From NCBI GenBank assembly GCA_049890095.1, contig JBMHCD010000003.1:32623-96622 (forward strand): 64,000 nucleotides of DNA. Reading direction: 5' to 3'. This document shows positions 24,938-33,649 of the stretch, piece by piece. Numbering within the stretch: position 1 is the stretch's first letter; every line of letters starts with the position of its first letter. The translations under genes were made by a program, and so were the position numbers. This DNA is from JABAYQ01 sp049890095 (GTDB lineage: Bacteria; Bacteroidota; Bacteroidia; Flavobacteriales; UBA7312). A model generated the notes under the pieces. The model did no database searches. It had not been told where the DNA came from and was given only the letters and a program-made list of their open reading frames with translations.

Positions 24938-27142
24938 ATGATTAAAAAATTATTTTATGCATGCATTATTTCTTTAGGCATGCAGGCGAACGCACAAATT
25001 CAGGACAGTGTAAAAATCAAGCTTGAAATTGACCAAGTGAACATCAATGCACTTAGAGCATCGCAACAAACACCTATGTCCTTTACTAACATCAGTAAAG
25101 AAGAATTAACCGAACAAAACATTGGTCAAGACATTCCTTATTTACTTTCATTTACTCCATCTGTAGTGACTACATCGGATGCAGGAGCAGGTATTGGATA
25201 TACAGGCTTTAGGGTTAGAGGAACGGATCCAAGTAGAATCAATGTTACAATTGATGGTATTCCTCTCAACGATTCAGAATCTCATGGTGTATGGTGGGTA
25301 AACATGCCCGACTTTTCTTCTTCAATAGAAAACATACAGATACAAAGAGGGGTAGGAACTTCCACTAATGGAGCTGGAGCTTTTGGAGCGAGTGTTAATT
25401 TAGTAACTAACAAATTACGCACTAAGGCTTATACCACTTCAAGTAATACGATTGGTTCTTACAATACGCTAAAAAATAACATTGAATTTGGAACAGGACT
25501 TATCAATAACCAATTTACAATGGACGGAAGATTATCTAGAATTAGCTCGGATGGTTATATTGATAGAGCAAGCTCTGATTTAAAATCTTTCTATCTTTCT
25601 GGAGCATATTATGGTGATAAAGAATCGCTCAAACTAACTGTTTTTTCTGGAAAAGAAATTACTTACCAAGCATGGAATGGAGTACCTTTAAATTATCTGA
25701 AAATAGATAGTTTGAGAACGTTTAATTCGTATACCTATGATAATGAAGTCGATAACTACGGACAAACTCATTATCATTTAAATTACTTTAAAGAGCTAAG
25801 AGAAAACGAAAAGTTCAATATTGGACTACATTACACAAAAGGAGCAGGATATTTCGAACAATTCAAAGCTGGTGAAGATTTAGCGGATTATGGATTAGAA
25901 AATATTATTTTAGGTGGAGAAACAATAGAAAGTACAGATCTTATAAGAAGAAGATGGTTAGATAATGATTTTTACGGAACTGTATTTTCATACAATAATT
26001 CCACTGACACAAAATTTGACTACACAATTGGTGGCGCATGGAATACATACGAGGGTGCTCATTTTGGAGAAATCATATGGGCACAATACGCTAGCAATAG
26101 CGACATTCGTCAACGTTATTATGATAATGATGCTAGTAAAACGGACTATAATATATATGCAAAAGCATTATATCAATATACAAACGACATACTTGTCTAT
26201 GGAGACTTACAAAAAAGATGGATTGATTATAGTTTTATTGGTAAAGATCAAGATGGATCTGATTTAGACGATAACGCTACATTTGACTTTTTCAACCCAA
26301 AATTTGGTATAAACTACACGATTAATAAAAATACTAATGCATTTGCATCATTTGCTGTTGCAAATAAAGAACCTAATCGTTCAGATTTTGTAGATTCCTC
26401 TCCTCAAAGCAGACCTGTTCACGAAACCTTGTACGATACAGAAATTGGTTACAAGTTTCAAACCAAAAACTATGCATTCAGTGTTAATGCTTACTATATG
26501 ATTTATGAAAACCAATTAATCCTTACCGGACAAATAAATGATGTTGGTGCATACACAAGACAAAATATAGATTATAGCGAGCGAAAAGGAATTGAACTAG
26601 AGGGATCTTTTGTAATTAACAATAAATTGAACTGGGCTGCAAATGCAACTTTTAGTGAAAATAAAATTCCTTATTTTATAGAATATGTAGATAACTGGGA
26701 TACATGGGGACAAGAAGAATTTATTTATAAAAATACGGATATTGCATTTTCTCCAGACCTTATTTGGGCTAGTCGTTTTGATTATCAACATAACGAACAA
26801 CTCAAACTACAATTCATTTCAAAATATGTTGGCGACCAATTTATTGACAACACTTCTTCTGAAGAGAGAATGTTGGAAGCTTACCTAACTCATACTGCTA
26901 GAATAACTTTTGATATGAAATCAAAACTATTTAACACTGCTCGTTGGACATTTCAAGTAAACAATCTGCTAGATGCAAATTATACAACTAACGCATGGAT
27001 TTATAGATTTATTTCTGATGGCTACGACCCAAGACCAGATGATCCTTATGTAAATAGTAACAGTCAAAATGGTTATGACATGGCAGGATATTTCCCTCAA
27101 GCAAAAAGAAACTTTTTAGTAGGACTTACTTTAGGTTTTTAA
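24938..27142 (+). CDS. TonB-dependent outer-membrane receptor under TPP control, probable thiamine importer
   Basis: A 734-residue receptor starting at ATG 24938; an upstream in-frame reading to 24863 runs through the riboswitch and is not used. A signal peptide (MIKKLFYACIISLGMQANA) precedes a plug (about 35-160) with GYTGFRVRGTDPSRINVTIDGIPLND and GAGAFGASVNLVTNK, and a 22-strand barrel ending in RNFLVGLTLGF. There is no N-terminal carboxypeptidase-like domain. The TPP riboswitch and neighbouring thiamine genes make thiamine or a phosphorylated thiamine the likely substrate, as in Omr1-type receptors. A bidirectional terminator follows. Confidence 0.9.
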   Translation: MIKKLFYACIISLGMQANAQIQDSVKIKLEIDQVNINALRASQQTPMSFTNISKEELTEQNIGQDIPYLLSFTPSVVTTSDAGAGIGYTGFRVRGTDPSRINVTIDGIPLNDSESHGVWWVNMPDFSSSIENIQIQRGVGTSTNGAGAFGASVNLVTNKLRTKAYTTSSNTIGSYNTLKNNIEFGTGLINNQFTMDGRLSRISSDGYIDRASSDLKSFYLSGAYYGDKESLKLTVFSGKEITYQAWNGVPLNYLKIDSLRTFNSYTYDNEVDNYGQTHYHLNYFKELRENEKFNIGLHYTKGAGYFEQFKAGEDLADYGLENIILGGETIESTDLIRRRWLDNDFYGTVFSYNNSTDTKFDYTIGGAWNTYEGAHFGEIIWAQYASNSDIRQRYYDNDASKTDYNIYAKALYQYTNDILVYGDLQKRWIDYSFIGKDQDGSDLDDNATFDFFNPKFGINYTINKNTNAFASFAVANKEPNRSDFVDSSPQSRPVHETLYDTEIGYKFQTKNYAFSVNAYYMIYENQLILTGQINDVGAYTRQNIDYSERKGIELEGSFVINNKLNWAANATFSENKIPYFIEYVDNWDTWGQEEFIYKNTDIAFSPDLIWASRFDYQHNEQLKLQFISKYVGDQFIDNTSSEERMLEAYLTHTARITFDMKSKLFNTARWTFQVNNLLDANYTTNAWIYRFISDGYDPRPDDPYVNSNSQNGYDMAGYFPQAKRNFLVGLTLGF

Positions 27143-27157
27143 AAGATATTAATTACT

Positions 27158-27184
27158 AAAAACGCTCCATTAAGGAGCGTTTTT
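27158..27184. terminator. Bidirectional terminator between TonB receptor and ribF
   Basis: AAAAACGCTCC (27158-27168), loop ATTAA, and GGAGCGTTTTT (27174-27184) continued by more T. The A-run and T-run make it usable on both strands by the convergent genes. Confidence 0.9.
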
Positions 27185-27185
27185 T

Positions 27186-28106
27186 TTAGCTATTTAAAAT
27201 CAAATGCTTGTCTTTTTGAAGTTGATTTTTTAATTGATCCAAAGAATCAAACTGCTTTTCATCTCTTATTCTTTTACTAAAAAATACTTCAATAGTTTCT
27301 TGATACAAATCTCCATCGAAATCAAAAATATGAACTTCTAATTTTTTTTGCTGACCTCCTATAGTAGGATTTATTCCTATATTCATCATTGCACCATAAC
27401 ATTCGTTGTTGTGTAGAACGTCCACTTTATACACTCCATTTTTAGGAATTATTTTAAGTGAATCATCCAATTCTAAATTAGCTGTAGGGAATTCAATAGT
27501 ACGTCCAATTTGGCGACCTCTAACAACTTTAGCCTTTAATTTGAATGGATAACCCAAATAATCATTTGCCAAATCCACCTCACCATTTTGTAAAGCCTTT
27601 CTAATTTTGGTAGAACTAACACTCACATCGTCCAACAACTGCACCGGTATTTCTTCCACCTCAAAACCATACAATGGGGCGAATTCTTTTAGATGTTCAA
27701 AAGATCCTTCTCTATTTCTACCGAAATGATGATCGTAGCCAATCACTAGTTTATGAGTAGAAAGTTGATTTACTAAAATATCGCGGACAAACTGTATTGA
27801 AGTTGTTCTAGAAAATTCTTTATCAAAAGGATGCACAATTAAATGTTGAACTCCTGCCTTTTCTAGTAACACTTTTTTTTCTTCCAATGTATTCAGTAAC
27901 TGCAAACCATGATCGTTGGGGAAAAGCACCATTCGAGGATGTGGAGAAAAAGTTAAAATTACCGATTCTCCATCATTTTTTTTGGCTATTTCAGTTAGTC
28001 TATCAATAATTTTGCGATGTCCAAAATGAACACCATCAAAAGTTCCCGTAGTTACTATTGGTCGTTTTACCGAAGAAAATTCGCTGATGTTAGAATAAAT
28101 TTTCAA
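27186..28106 (-). CDS. ribF: Bifunctional riboflavin kinase/FAD synthetase (RibF)
   Basis: RibF makes FMN from riboflavin and then FAD. The 306-residue protein has the N-terminal adenylyltransferase domain (TTGTFDGVHFGHRKII near residue 20, GYDHHFGRNREG near 123, VSSTKIRKAL near 162) and the C-terminal kinase domain (GRTIEFPTANLEL, NGVYKVDV, NIGINPTIGG). The start codon is TTG at 28106 (MKIYSNISEFS), because no ATG lies upstream and the motif spacing matches the family. A TATTTTTG box on the minus strand is at 28,145-28,152. It is monocistronic. Confidence 0.95.
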   Translation of the reverse strand: MKIYSNISEFSSVKRPIVTTGTFDGVHFGHRKIIDRLTEIAKKNDGESVILTFSPHPRMVLFPNDHGLQLLNTLEEKKVLLEKAGVQHLIVHPFDKEFSRTTSIQFVRDILVNQLSTHKLVIGYDHHFGRNREGSFEHLKEFAPLYGFEVEEIPVQLLDDVSVSSTKIRKALQNGEVDLANDYLGYPFKLKAKVVRGRQIGRTIEFPTANLELDDSLKIIPKNGVYKVDVLHNNECYGAMMNIGINPTIGGQQKKLEVHIFDFDGDLYQETIEVFFSKRIRDEKQFDSLDQLKNQLQKDKHLILNS

Positions 28107-28176
28107 TTCTTTTTGTAGCTAAAATAAAATGTTAAAACCTTGTTCAAAAATAGTGATTAATTTATTTATGAAATGA

Positions 28177-28208
28177 TTGTTATAAACTAAATAAATCGCT
28201 TATTTTTG
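28177..28208 (+). promoter_or_regulatory. Promoter of atpDC
   Basis: TTG (28177-28179), 21-base spacer, TATTTTTG (28201-28208). The leader to ATG 28267 is about 55 bases, unlike the leaderless genes nearby. Confidence 0.6.
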
Positions 28209-28266
28209 CTGCAAATTTGTGGTATTAAACCACCCAAATAATAACAAAAAATTAAGAAAATCAATC

Positions 28267-29775
28267 ATGTCAAATAACATTGGTAAAATTTCTCAAATCA
28301 TCGGACCAGTTGTCGATGTAACTTTCGAAAACAGCGAAGCTGGGCTTCCTAACATTTATGACTCATTAGAAATTGCTAAAGAAGATGGTACTAAGTTAGT
28401 ACTAGAATGTCAGCAACACATTGGAGAAGACACTGTTCGTGCAATCTCTATGGATTCTACAGATGGACTTAAAAGAGGTGTTGAGGTAGCTGCTACTGGT
28501 GCACCAATCAAAATGCCCATTGGAGAAAATATAAAAGGAAGAGTATTTAACGTTATTGGCGATTCAATTGATGGAATGGATAACTTGGACAGATCAGAAG
28601 GTCTTCCAATTCATAGAGACGCACCTAAATTTGAGGATTTATCTACTTCTACTGAAATATTATTTACTGGTATAAAAGTAATCGACCTTATTGAACCATA
28701 TGCTAAAGGAGGTAAAATTGGTTTGTTTGGTGGTGCTGGTGTTGGTAAGACAGTACTTATTCAGGAGTTAATTAACAACATTGCAAAAGGACATGGTGGT
28801 CTTTCAGTATTTGCTGGTGTTGGTGAGCGTACTCGTGAAGGTAATGACTTATTGAGAGAAATGCTGGAATCTGGCATTATAAACTATGGAGACGACTTTT
28901 TACACTCTATGGAAGAAGGTGGTTGGGATCTTTCTAAGGTAGATCATTCTAAAATGGAAGAGTCCAAAGCTTCTTTTGTTTTCGGTCAGATGAATGAACC
29001 TCCAGGGGCTAGAGCTCGTGTTGCTCTTTCAGGACTTACTCTAGCAGAATATTTCCGTGATGGCGATGGTCAAGGAAAAGGAAGAGACGTTTTATTCTTC
29101 GTTGATAATATTTTCCGATTTACTCAAGCTGGTTCAGAGGTTTCCGCTCTACTAGGACGTATGCCGTCTGCTGTAGGTTACCAACCAACATTAGCAACAG
29201 AAATGGGAACTATGCAAGAACGAATTACTTCTACTAAAAATGGATCTATTACATCGGTACAAGCGGTTTATGTACCTGCCGATGACTTAACTGACCCTGC
29301 TCCAGCTACAACTTTTGCTCACTTAGATGCAACAACGGTACTTTCTAGAAAAATTGCTGAGCTAGGAATCTATCCTGCGGTAGATCCATTAGATTCTACT
29401 TCAAGAATTCTTACTCCGGAAATTGTAGGTGAAGAACACTATACTTGTGCTCAAAGAGTAAAGGTTTTATTACAGCGTTACAAAGAGTTACAAGATATTA
29501 TTGCTATCTTAGGTATGGAAGAATTATCTGATGAAGACAAACTTGCTGTAGCAAGAGCAAGACGTGTTCAACGTTTTCTATCACAACCATTCCACGTAGC
29601 AGAACAATTTACTGGACTTAAGGGAGTTTTAGTTGATATTCAGGATACTATCAAAGGGTTTAATATGATTATGGACGGTGAGTTAGACCACCTTCCTGAA
29701 GCAGCTTTTAACCTTGTTGGTTCTATCGAAGAAGCTATTGAGAAGGGTGACAAAATGTTAGCAGAATCTAAATAA
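28267..29775 (+). CDS. atpD: ATP synthase F1 subunit beta (AtpD)
   Basis: The catalytic subunit of F1F0 ATP synthase, at the cytoplasmic face of the inner membrane. The 502-residue protein has the P-loop GGAGVGKTVLIQEL, the catalytic GERTREGNDL, and the DELSEED-like loop as MEELSDEDKL. An upstream in-frame extension to 28219 is rejected since MSNNIGKISQIIGPVVDV matches family starts. Only atpC follows, eight bases on; the other ATP synthase genes are elsewhere, as usual in Bacteroidota. Confidence 0.98.
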   Translation: MSNNIGKISQIIGPVVDVTFENSEAGLPNIYDSLEIAKEDGTKLVLECQQHIGEDTVRAISMDSTDGLKRGVEVAATGAPIKMPIGENIKGRVFNVIGDSIDGMDNLDRSEGLPIHRDAPKFEDLSTSTEILFTGIKVIDLIEPYAKGGKIGLFGGAGVGKTVLIQELINNIAKGHGGLSVFAGVGERTREGNDLLREMLESGIINYGDDFLHSMEEGGWDLSKVDHSKMEESKASFVFGQMNEPPGARARVALSGLTLAEYFRDGDGQGKGRDVLFFVDNIFRFTQAGSEVSALLGRMPSAVGYQPTLATEMGTMQERITSTKNGSITSVQAVYVPADDLTDPAPATTFAHLDATTVLSRKIAELGIYPAVDPLDSTSRILTPEIVGEEHYTCAQRVKVLLQRYKELQDIIAILGMEELSDEDKLAVARARRVQRFLSQPFHVAEQFTGLKGVLVDIQDTIKGFNMIMDGELDHLPEAAFNLVGSIEEAIEKGDKMLAESK

Positions 29776-29783
29776 TTTTAAAA

Positions 29784-30020
29784 ATGTTGTTAGAAATTAT
29801 TACTCCAGAAAGTAAAGTTTATGAGGGAGAAGTAAAATCTGTTCAATTCCCTGGAACAGACGGCAGCTTTGAAATCCTTAACCAACACGCTCCTATTATT
29901 TCCTCCTTAACTAAAGGAAGTATAAGAGTAATTGATCAAAAAGACGAAACTTCTAATTTTGATATTAGTGGAGGTGTTATCGAAATGCAAAACAATAAAA
30001 TTATTGTTTTAGCGGAATAA
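29784..30020 (+). CDS. atpC: ATP synthase F1 subunit epsilon (AtpC), short form
   Basis: A 78-residue epsilon subunit comprising only the N-terminal beta-sandwich (ITPESKVYEGEVKSVQFPGTDGSFEIL, NHAPIISSLTKGSI, GGVIEMQNNKIIVLAE). The two C-terminal helices that inhibit rotation in E. coli are absent, as in other Bacteroidota. It couples the central stalk to the c-ring. It is cotranscribed with atpD and followed by a terminator. Confidence 0.92.
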   Translation: MLLEIITPESKVYEGEVKSVQFPGTDGSFEILNQHAPIISSLTKGSIRVIDQKDETSNFDISGGVIEMQNNKIIVLAE

Positions 30021-30044
30021 AGACTACAACATATTGAATAATCT

Positions 30045-30078
30045 AAAAAAGAAGATATTTTAAGATATCTTCTTTTTT
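30045..30078 (+). terminator. Terminator after atpC
   Basis: AAAAAAGAAGATAT and ATATCTTCTTTTTT form a long hairpin with a six-base loop and a T-run, 25 bases after the atpC stop. Confidence 0.85.
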
Positions 30079-30134
30079 TGTTATATTCACAAAAATACTT
30101 AAGTCATCAGAATTAAATTTCTTAAAAAAAAGTC

Positions 30135-30656
30135 ATGAAAAATTTATTCTATATCATCATCATTTCCTTATTACATAATTTTGGAAAAGCTCAAACTGCT
30201 AATGAATTTTTTGCAATACACCAATTCAATAACATGGCAGCTATAAATTCAGTAACTAGTCCGGTTGAAGATTCGCATGCCTACGACCGAATTGGCAGCT
30301 ATTTCAATCTTTCTCATGGAGGATATTATAATTTAAATAATTTTAGCCCTATTGCAGAAATAGAAGAACCTCAACACCCTATTTTCAACAATGTATTTGG
30401 CTCTGTTGACTCTATATTTTCAGAATATTGGGTTGGCCATTATGAACATCCACTACCATCAGATTTTACAAGCCTGGCAACTGATTCAGGCTTAACGACT
30501 GCTAACTCTGTAATTGTATCCTATAATAATGGTAAAGCAATTTTTCTTACAGATCATGGATTTTGTTCAAGTACATTTATGAATAATGGAGGAAACATTT
30601 CTACACAAACAGAAATTTTTTGGGCTAATTTATTGTCATGGGCTTTACAAAAATAA
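30135..30656 (+). CDS. Hypothetical exported protein
   Basis: A 173-residue protein with a signal peptide (MKNLFYIIIISLLHNFGKAQ). I do not recognise the family. Visible features are a His/Tyr/Asn-rich middle (FNLSHGGYYNLNNF), VIVSYNNGKAIFLTDHGFCSS, and a terminal FWANLLSWALQK. The last part resembles the end of glutamine-amidotransferase-like (ThuA-type) folds, but that is weak. It stands alone between the atpDC terminator and the biotin genes. Codon usage looks like the neighbours. Confidence 0.55.
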   Translation: MKNLFYIIIISLLHNFGKAQTANEFFAIHQFNNMAAINSVTSPVEDSHAYDRIGSYFNLSHGGYYNLNNFSPIAEIEEPQHPIFNNVFGSVDSIFSEYWVGHYEHPLPSDFTSLATDSGLTTANSVIVSYNNGKAIFLTDHGFCSSTFMNNGGNISTQTEIFWANLLSWALQK

Positions 30657-30713
30657 AAGCCAATTTTACAACCCAATATTAACAAAATCTGAATCTCAAT
30701 AGTGTTTTTGTAG

Positions 30714-30721
30714 TATATTTG
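30714..30721 (+). promoter_or_regulatory. Promoter -7 box of the biotin operon
   Basis: TATATTTG ends eight bases before the bioF ATG at 30730. No operator-like inverted repeat for BirA is evident around it. Confidence 0.5.
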
Positions 30722-30729
30722 GATTGATT

Positions 30730-31791
30730 ATGCTAGAAAAAAAATTAATTCAAATACTAAAAAAAAGAGAGCAAGAAAATGCTCTCAGAAGCCTGACTCT
30801 TACGACAAATAGAGTCGATTTTTTTTCTAATGACTACCTTGGTTTTTCTAAAAAAAAATGGGTTTCAACTCTAAGTAACGGTTCTACCGGCAGTAGGTTG
30901 CTAAGTGGGAATAGTCAAATTCATATCGATTGTGAAAACTTTTTATCCAATTTTTACCAAACAGAATCTGCCCTATTGTTCCAATCTGGATATGACGCAA
31001 ACCTTGGTTTTTTTTCTTGTGTACCACAAAAAAATGATACGATTATTTATGATGAACTTTGTCATGCTTCCATTCGCGATGGAATGCGGTTAGGTAAAGC
31101 TAGAAATTTTAGTTTCCGACATAATGATTTAGACCATTTAAACGAAAAGATAAATCAAGCTACTGGCAATTGTTTTGTAGTGGTTGAAAGTGTTTATTCT
31201 ATGGATGGAGACTTTTCTCCATTAAATGAAATTTCAAAACTATGTCAACAAAAGGGTGCTAATTTAGTAATTGATGAAGCACATGCTAGTGGTATTTTTG
31301 GACCGATGGGTCAAGGAATAGGCTATGATATTCCTAGTTTTGCTCGTATTCATACCTTTGGAAAAGCCTTTGGTTGTCATGGTGCCGTCATTGTAGGTAG
31401 CAGTGTTTTAATAGATTTTCTTATCAATTTTTCTAGACCGCTAATTTATACCACAGCACTTTCTCCCCATTCAGTTAGTTGCATATTGCAAGCTCATCAA
31501 GAAATATCAAATTGTTCAGAAATAAATCAATTACACCAAAATATTAATTTGTTCAAAAAACATATAAGAAATCCTAAACTTATTGATAGTGATTCTGCAA
31601 TACAATGTATTATAATTAGCGGAAATAATGATTGTAAAAAAACAGCACAAAAAATACAATCTGAAGGATTAGATGTTCGCCCAATACTTCATCCTACTGT
31701 AAAACAAGGGCAAGAACGACTTAGAATTTGCCTTCATTCTTATAATACTAAAGAAGAAATTCTGCATCTTTGTCAACAATTAAATCAATGA
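30730..31791 (+). CDS. bioF: 8-amino-7-oxononanoate synthase (BioF)
   Basis: BioF condenses pimeloyl thioester with L-alanine using PLP, the first step of biotin ring assembly. The 353-residue protein shows FFSNDYLGFS, STGSRLLSGNS, DELCHASIRDGMRLG, VIDEAHASGIFGPMGQG and HTFGKAFGCHGA with the PLP-binding Lys. The ATG at 30730 is chosen over an in-frame TTG at 30724 because of the promoter box. Its stop overlaps bioD in ATGA. It heads bioF-bioD-bioA-KAS-bioB. It is slightly shorter than E. coli BioF (384). Confidence 0.93.
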   Translation: MLEKKLIQILKKREQENALRSLTLTTNRVDFFSNDYLGFSKKKWVSTLSNGSTGSRLLSGNSQIHIDCENFLSNFYQTESALLFQSGYDANLGFFSCVPQKNDTIIYDELCHASIRDGMRLGKARNFSFRHNDLDHLNEKINQATGNCFVVVESVYSMDGDFSPLNEISKLCQQKGANLVIDEAHASGIFGPMGQGIGYDIPSFARIHTFGKAFGCHGAVIVGSSVLIDFLINFSRPLIYTTALSPHSVSCILQAHQEISNCSEINQLHQNINLFKKHIRNPKLIDSDSAIQCIIISGNNDCKKTAQKIQSEGLDVRPILHPTVKQGQERLRICLHSYNTKEEILHLCQQLNQ

Positions 31792-32399
31792 GCTTTTTTA
31801 TAACAGGAATAGGGACAGAAATTGGTAAAACCATTGCTAGTGCAATATTGGTCCAAGCCTTAAAATGGGATTATTGGAAGCCAATCCAATCTGGTGATTT
31901 AGACCATAGTGATAGCCACAAGGTAAAACAATTAATAAATACAGATAATCACTTTTTTGAAGAAAGTTATCGACTCAAAACACCTCTTTCGCCACATGCA
32001 TCGGCAAAGATAGATAACATAGAAATTGACCTAGAAAAAATAAAATTACCTAAAAAAGATAAGCTAATAATTGAAGGTGCTGGGGGACTACTAGTACCAC
32101 TCAATCAAAAAGAAACTATCATCGATTTAATAAAAAAACTAAAAACAGAAGTAATCGTTGTTAGCCGTCATTATCTTGGAAGCATTAATCATACGCTATT
32201 AACCATTGATTGTTTACGGAGAAATCAAATTCCAATCAAGGGTATAATATTTAACGGAGCTGAAAATAAAGATACTGAGTCCATTATTCTATCCACAACA
32301 AAAGTTCGTTTTTTAGGTCGTATTGAGCCAATGAAAGAGGTAAATGCGCAGAGCATATTACAAGCAAGTTTGGAATTTAAACATTTGGCAAATGAATAA
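31788..32399 (+). CDS. bioD: Dethiobiotin synthase (BioD)
   Basis: BioD closes the ureido ring of dethiobiotin from 7,8-diaminononanoate, CO2 and ATP. The 203-residue protein carries the P-loop TGIGTEIGKTIAS at the N-terminus, then YWKPIQSGD, RLKTPLSPHASA, IEGAGGLLVPLN, all BioD signatures. The start at ATG 31788 overlaps the bioF stop by four bases. BioA begins eight bases before its end. Confidence 0.94.
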   Translation: MSFFITGIGTEIGKTIASAILVQALKWDYWKPIQSGDLDHSDSHKVKQLINTDNHFFEESYRLKTPLSPHASAKIDNIEIDLEKIKLPKKDKLIIEGAGGLLVPLNQKETIIDLIKKLKTEVIVVSRHYLGSINHTLLTIDCLRRNQIPIKGIIFNGAENKDTESIILSTTKVRFLGRIEPMKEVNAQSILQASLEFKHLANE

Positions 32400-33636
32400 G
32401 CATATTTGGCATCCTTTTACTCAAATGCAAACAGCTAAAGAGCCTGTAGAAATAACTAGTGCTGAAGGCAGTAAACTATACGATAAAGATGGAAAAAGCT
32501 ATATAGATGCTATTTCTTCGTGGTGGGTCAATCTTCATGGACATTCACACCCGTATATTCGTGAGAAATTGAACGAACAGCACCAAAAATTGGCACACGT
32601 TATGTTTGCAGGCTTCAGCCACCAAGCAGCAAAAACATTATGCTCCGAATTGTGTACGGTTTTACCACCTAATCAACAAAAATTTTTCTTTTCCGGTGAT
32701 GGTTCTTCTGCTGTAGAAATAGCTCTTAAAATGGCTATTCAGTATTGGCGTAATAAAGGAGTAAAAAAACAAAAGATTTTGGCTTTAGAAGGTGGATATC
32801 ATGGTGAAACTTTTGGAGCAATGTCTGCTGGAGCAAGAAGTATTTTTAGTGCTCATTTTCAAGATTATCTTTTTGATGTCCAACATTTACCATTTCCAAA
32901 AAACAAAAAATGCTTGGAACAACTAGAAAATGCACTTAAAAAAAATGATGTTTGTGCATTTATTTTTGAACCTTTAGTACAAGGAGCTAATGGTATGCGA
33001 ATGTATAGTAGCGATATGCTAGAAAAAATGATACATCTTTGCAATACCTATAACACCCTAACAATTGCTGATGAAGTAATGACTGGTTTTGGAAGGACAG
33101 GTACTTACTTTGCTTGTAATCAAATAAAATCACCAGTCGATTTTATGTGTCTTTCTAAAGGATTATCAGGTGGCACCATGCCTATTTCTTTAACAACTTG
33201 CACTAACGAAATTCATAATAGTTTTTTAGGAAACGATTTTTCAAATGCCTTTCTACATGGTCATTCCTATACTGGTAATCCTCTAGGTTGTGCAGCAGCA
33301 ATAGCAAGTTTGGAGCTGCTCAAAAAAGAAAGTTGCCAAAAAAGTATTAATAACATTACTAAGCAACATCAAGACTTTAAAGGTCAATTAGAAAAATACT
33401 CTGTTTTGAAAGATATACGACAAACAGGGACTATCTTGGCATTAGAACTTAACGATAATGACCCATCATATACTAGCTCCATTGCCTACGATATTTATGG
33501 GTTTTTTATGAGTAAAGGTATTAATTTACGACCTTTAGGTAATGTAATATATATATTGCCTCCATATTGTATTACAAAAGAAGAATTGAATTATATATAT
33601 AGTAGTATTATTGACTTCCTAGACACTCTGAATTGA
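32392..33636 (+). CDS. bioA: Adenosylmethionine-8-amino-7-oxononanoate aminotransferase (BioA)
   Basis: BioA transaminates 8-amino-7-oxononanoate with SAM as amino donor and PLP. The 414-residue protein begins MNKHIWHPFTQMQTA, typical of BioA, with AISSWWVNLHGHSHPY, FFSGDGSSAVEIALKM, LALEGGYHGETFGAMS, ADEVMTGFGRTG and the PLP Lys in CLSKGLSGG. An in-frame start at 32344 lies well inside bioD and is not preferred. The dependence on SAM ties it to metK in this window. Confidence 0.94.
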   Translation: MNKHIWHPFTQMQTAKEPVEITSAEGSKLYDKDGKSYIDAISSWWVNLHGHSHPYIREKLNEQHQKLAHVMFAGFSHQAAKTLCSELCTVLPPNQQKFFFSGDGSSAVEIALKMAIQYWRNKGVKKQKILALEGGYHGETFGAMSAGARSIFSAHFQDYLFDVQHLPFPKNKKCLEQLENALKKNDVCAFIFEPLVQGANGMRMYSSDMLEKMIHLCNTYNTLTIADEVMTGFGRTGTYFACNQIKSPVDFMCLSKGLSGGTMPISLTTCTNEIHNSFLGNDFSNAFLHGHSYTGNPLGCAAAIASLELLKKESCQKSINNITKQHQDFKGQLEKYSVLKDIRQTGTILALELNDNDPSYTSSIAYDIYGFFMSKGINLRPLGNVIYILPPYCITKEELNYIYSSIIDFLDTLN

Positions 33637-33637
33637 G

Positions 33638-33645
33638 TATCTTTG
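33638..33645 (+). promoter_or_regulatory. Internal promoter -7 box before the biotin-operon ketoacyl synthase
   Basis: TATCTTTG overlaps the bioA stop region and ends four bases before ATG 33650. The KAS gene could therefore also be transcribed separately and without a leader. Confidence 0.45.
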
Positions 33646-33649
33646 CTTT

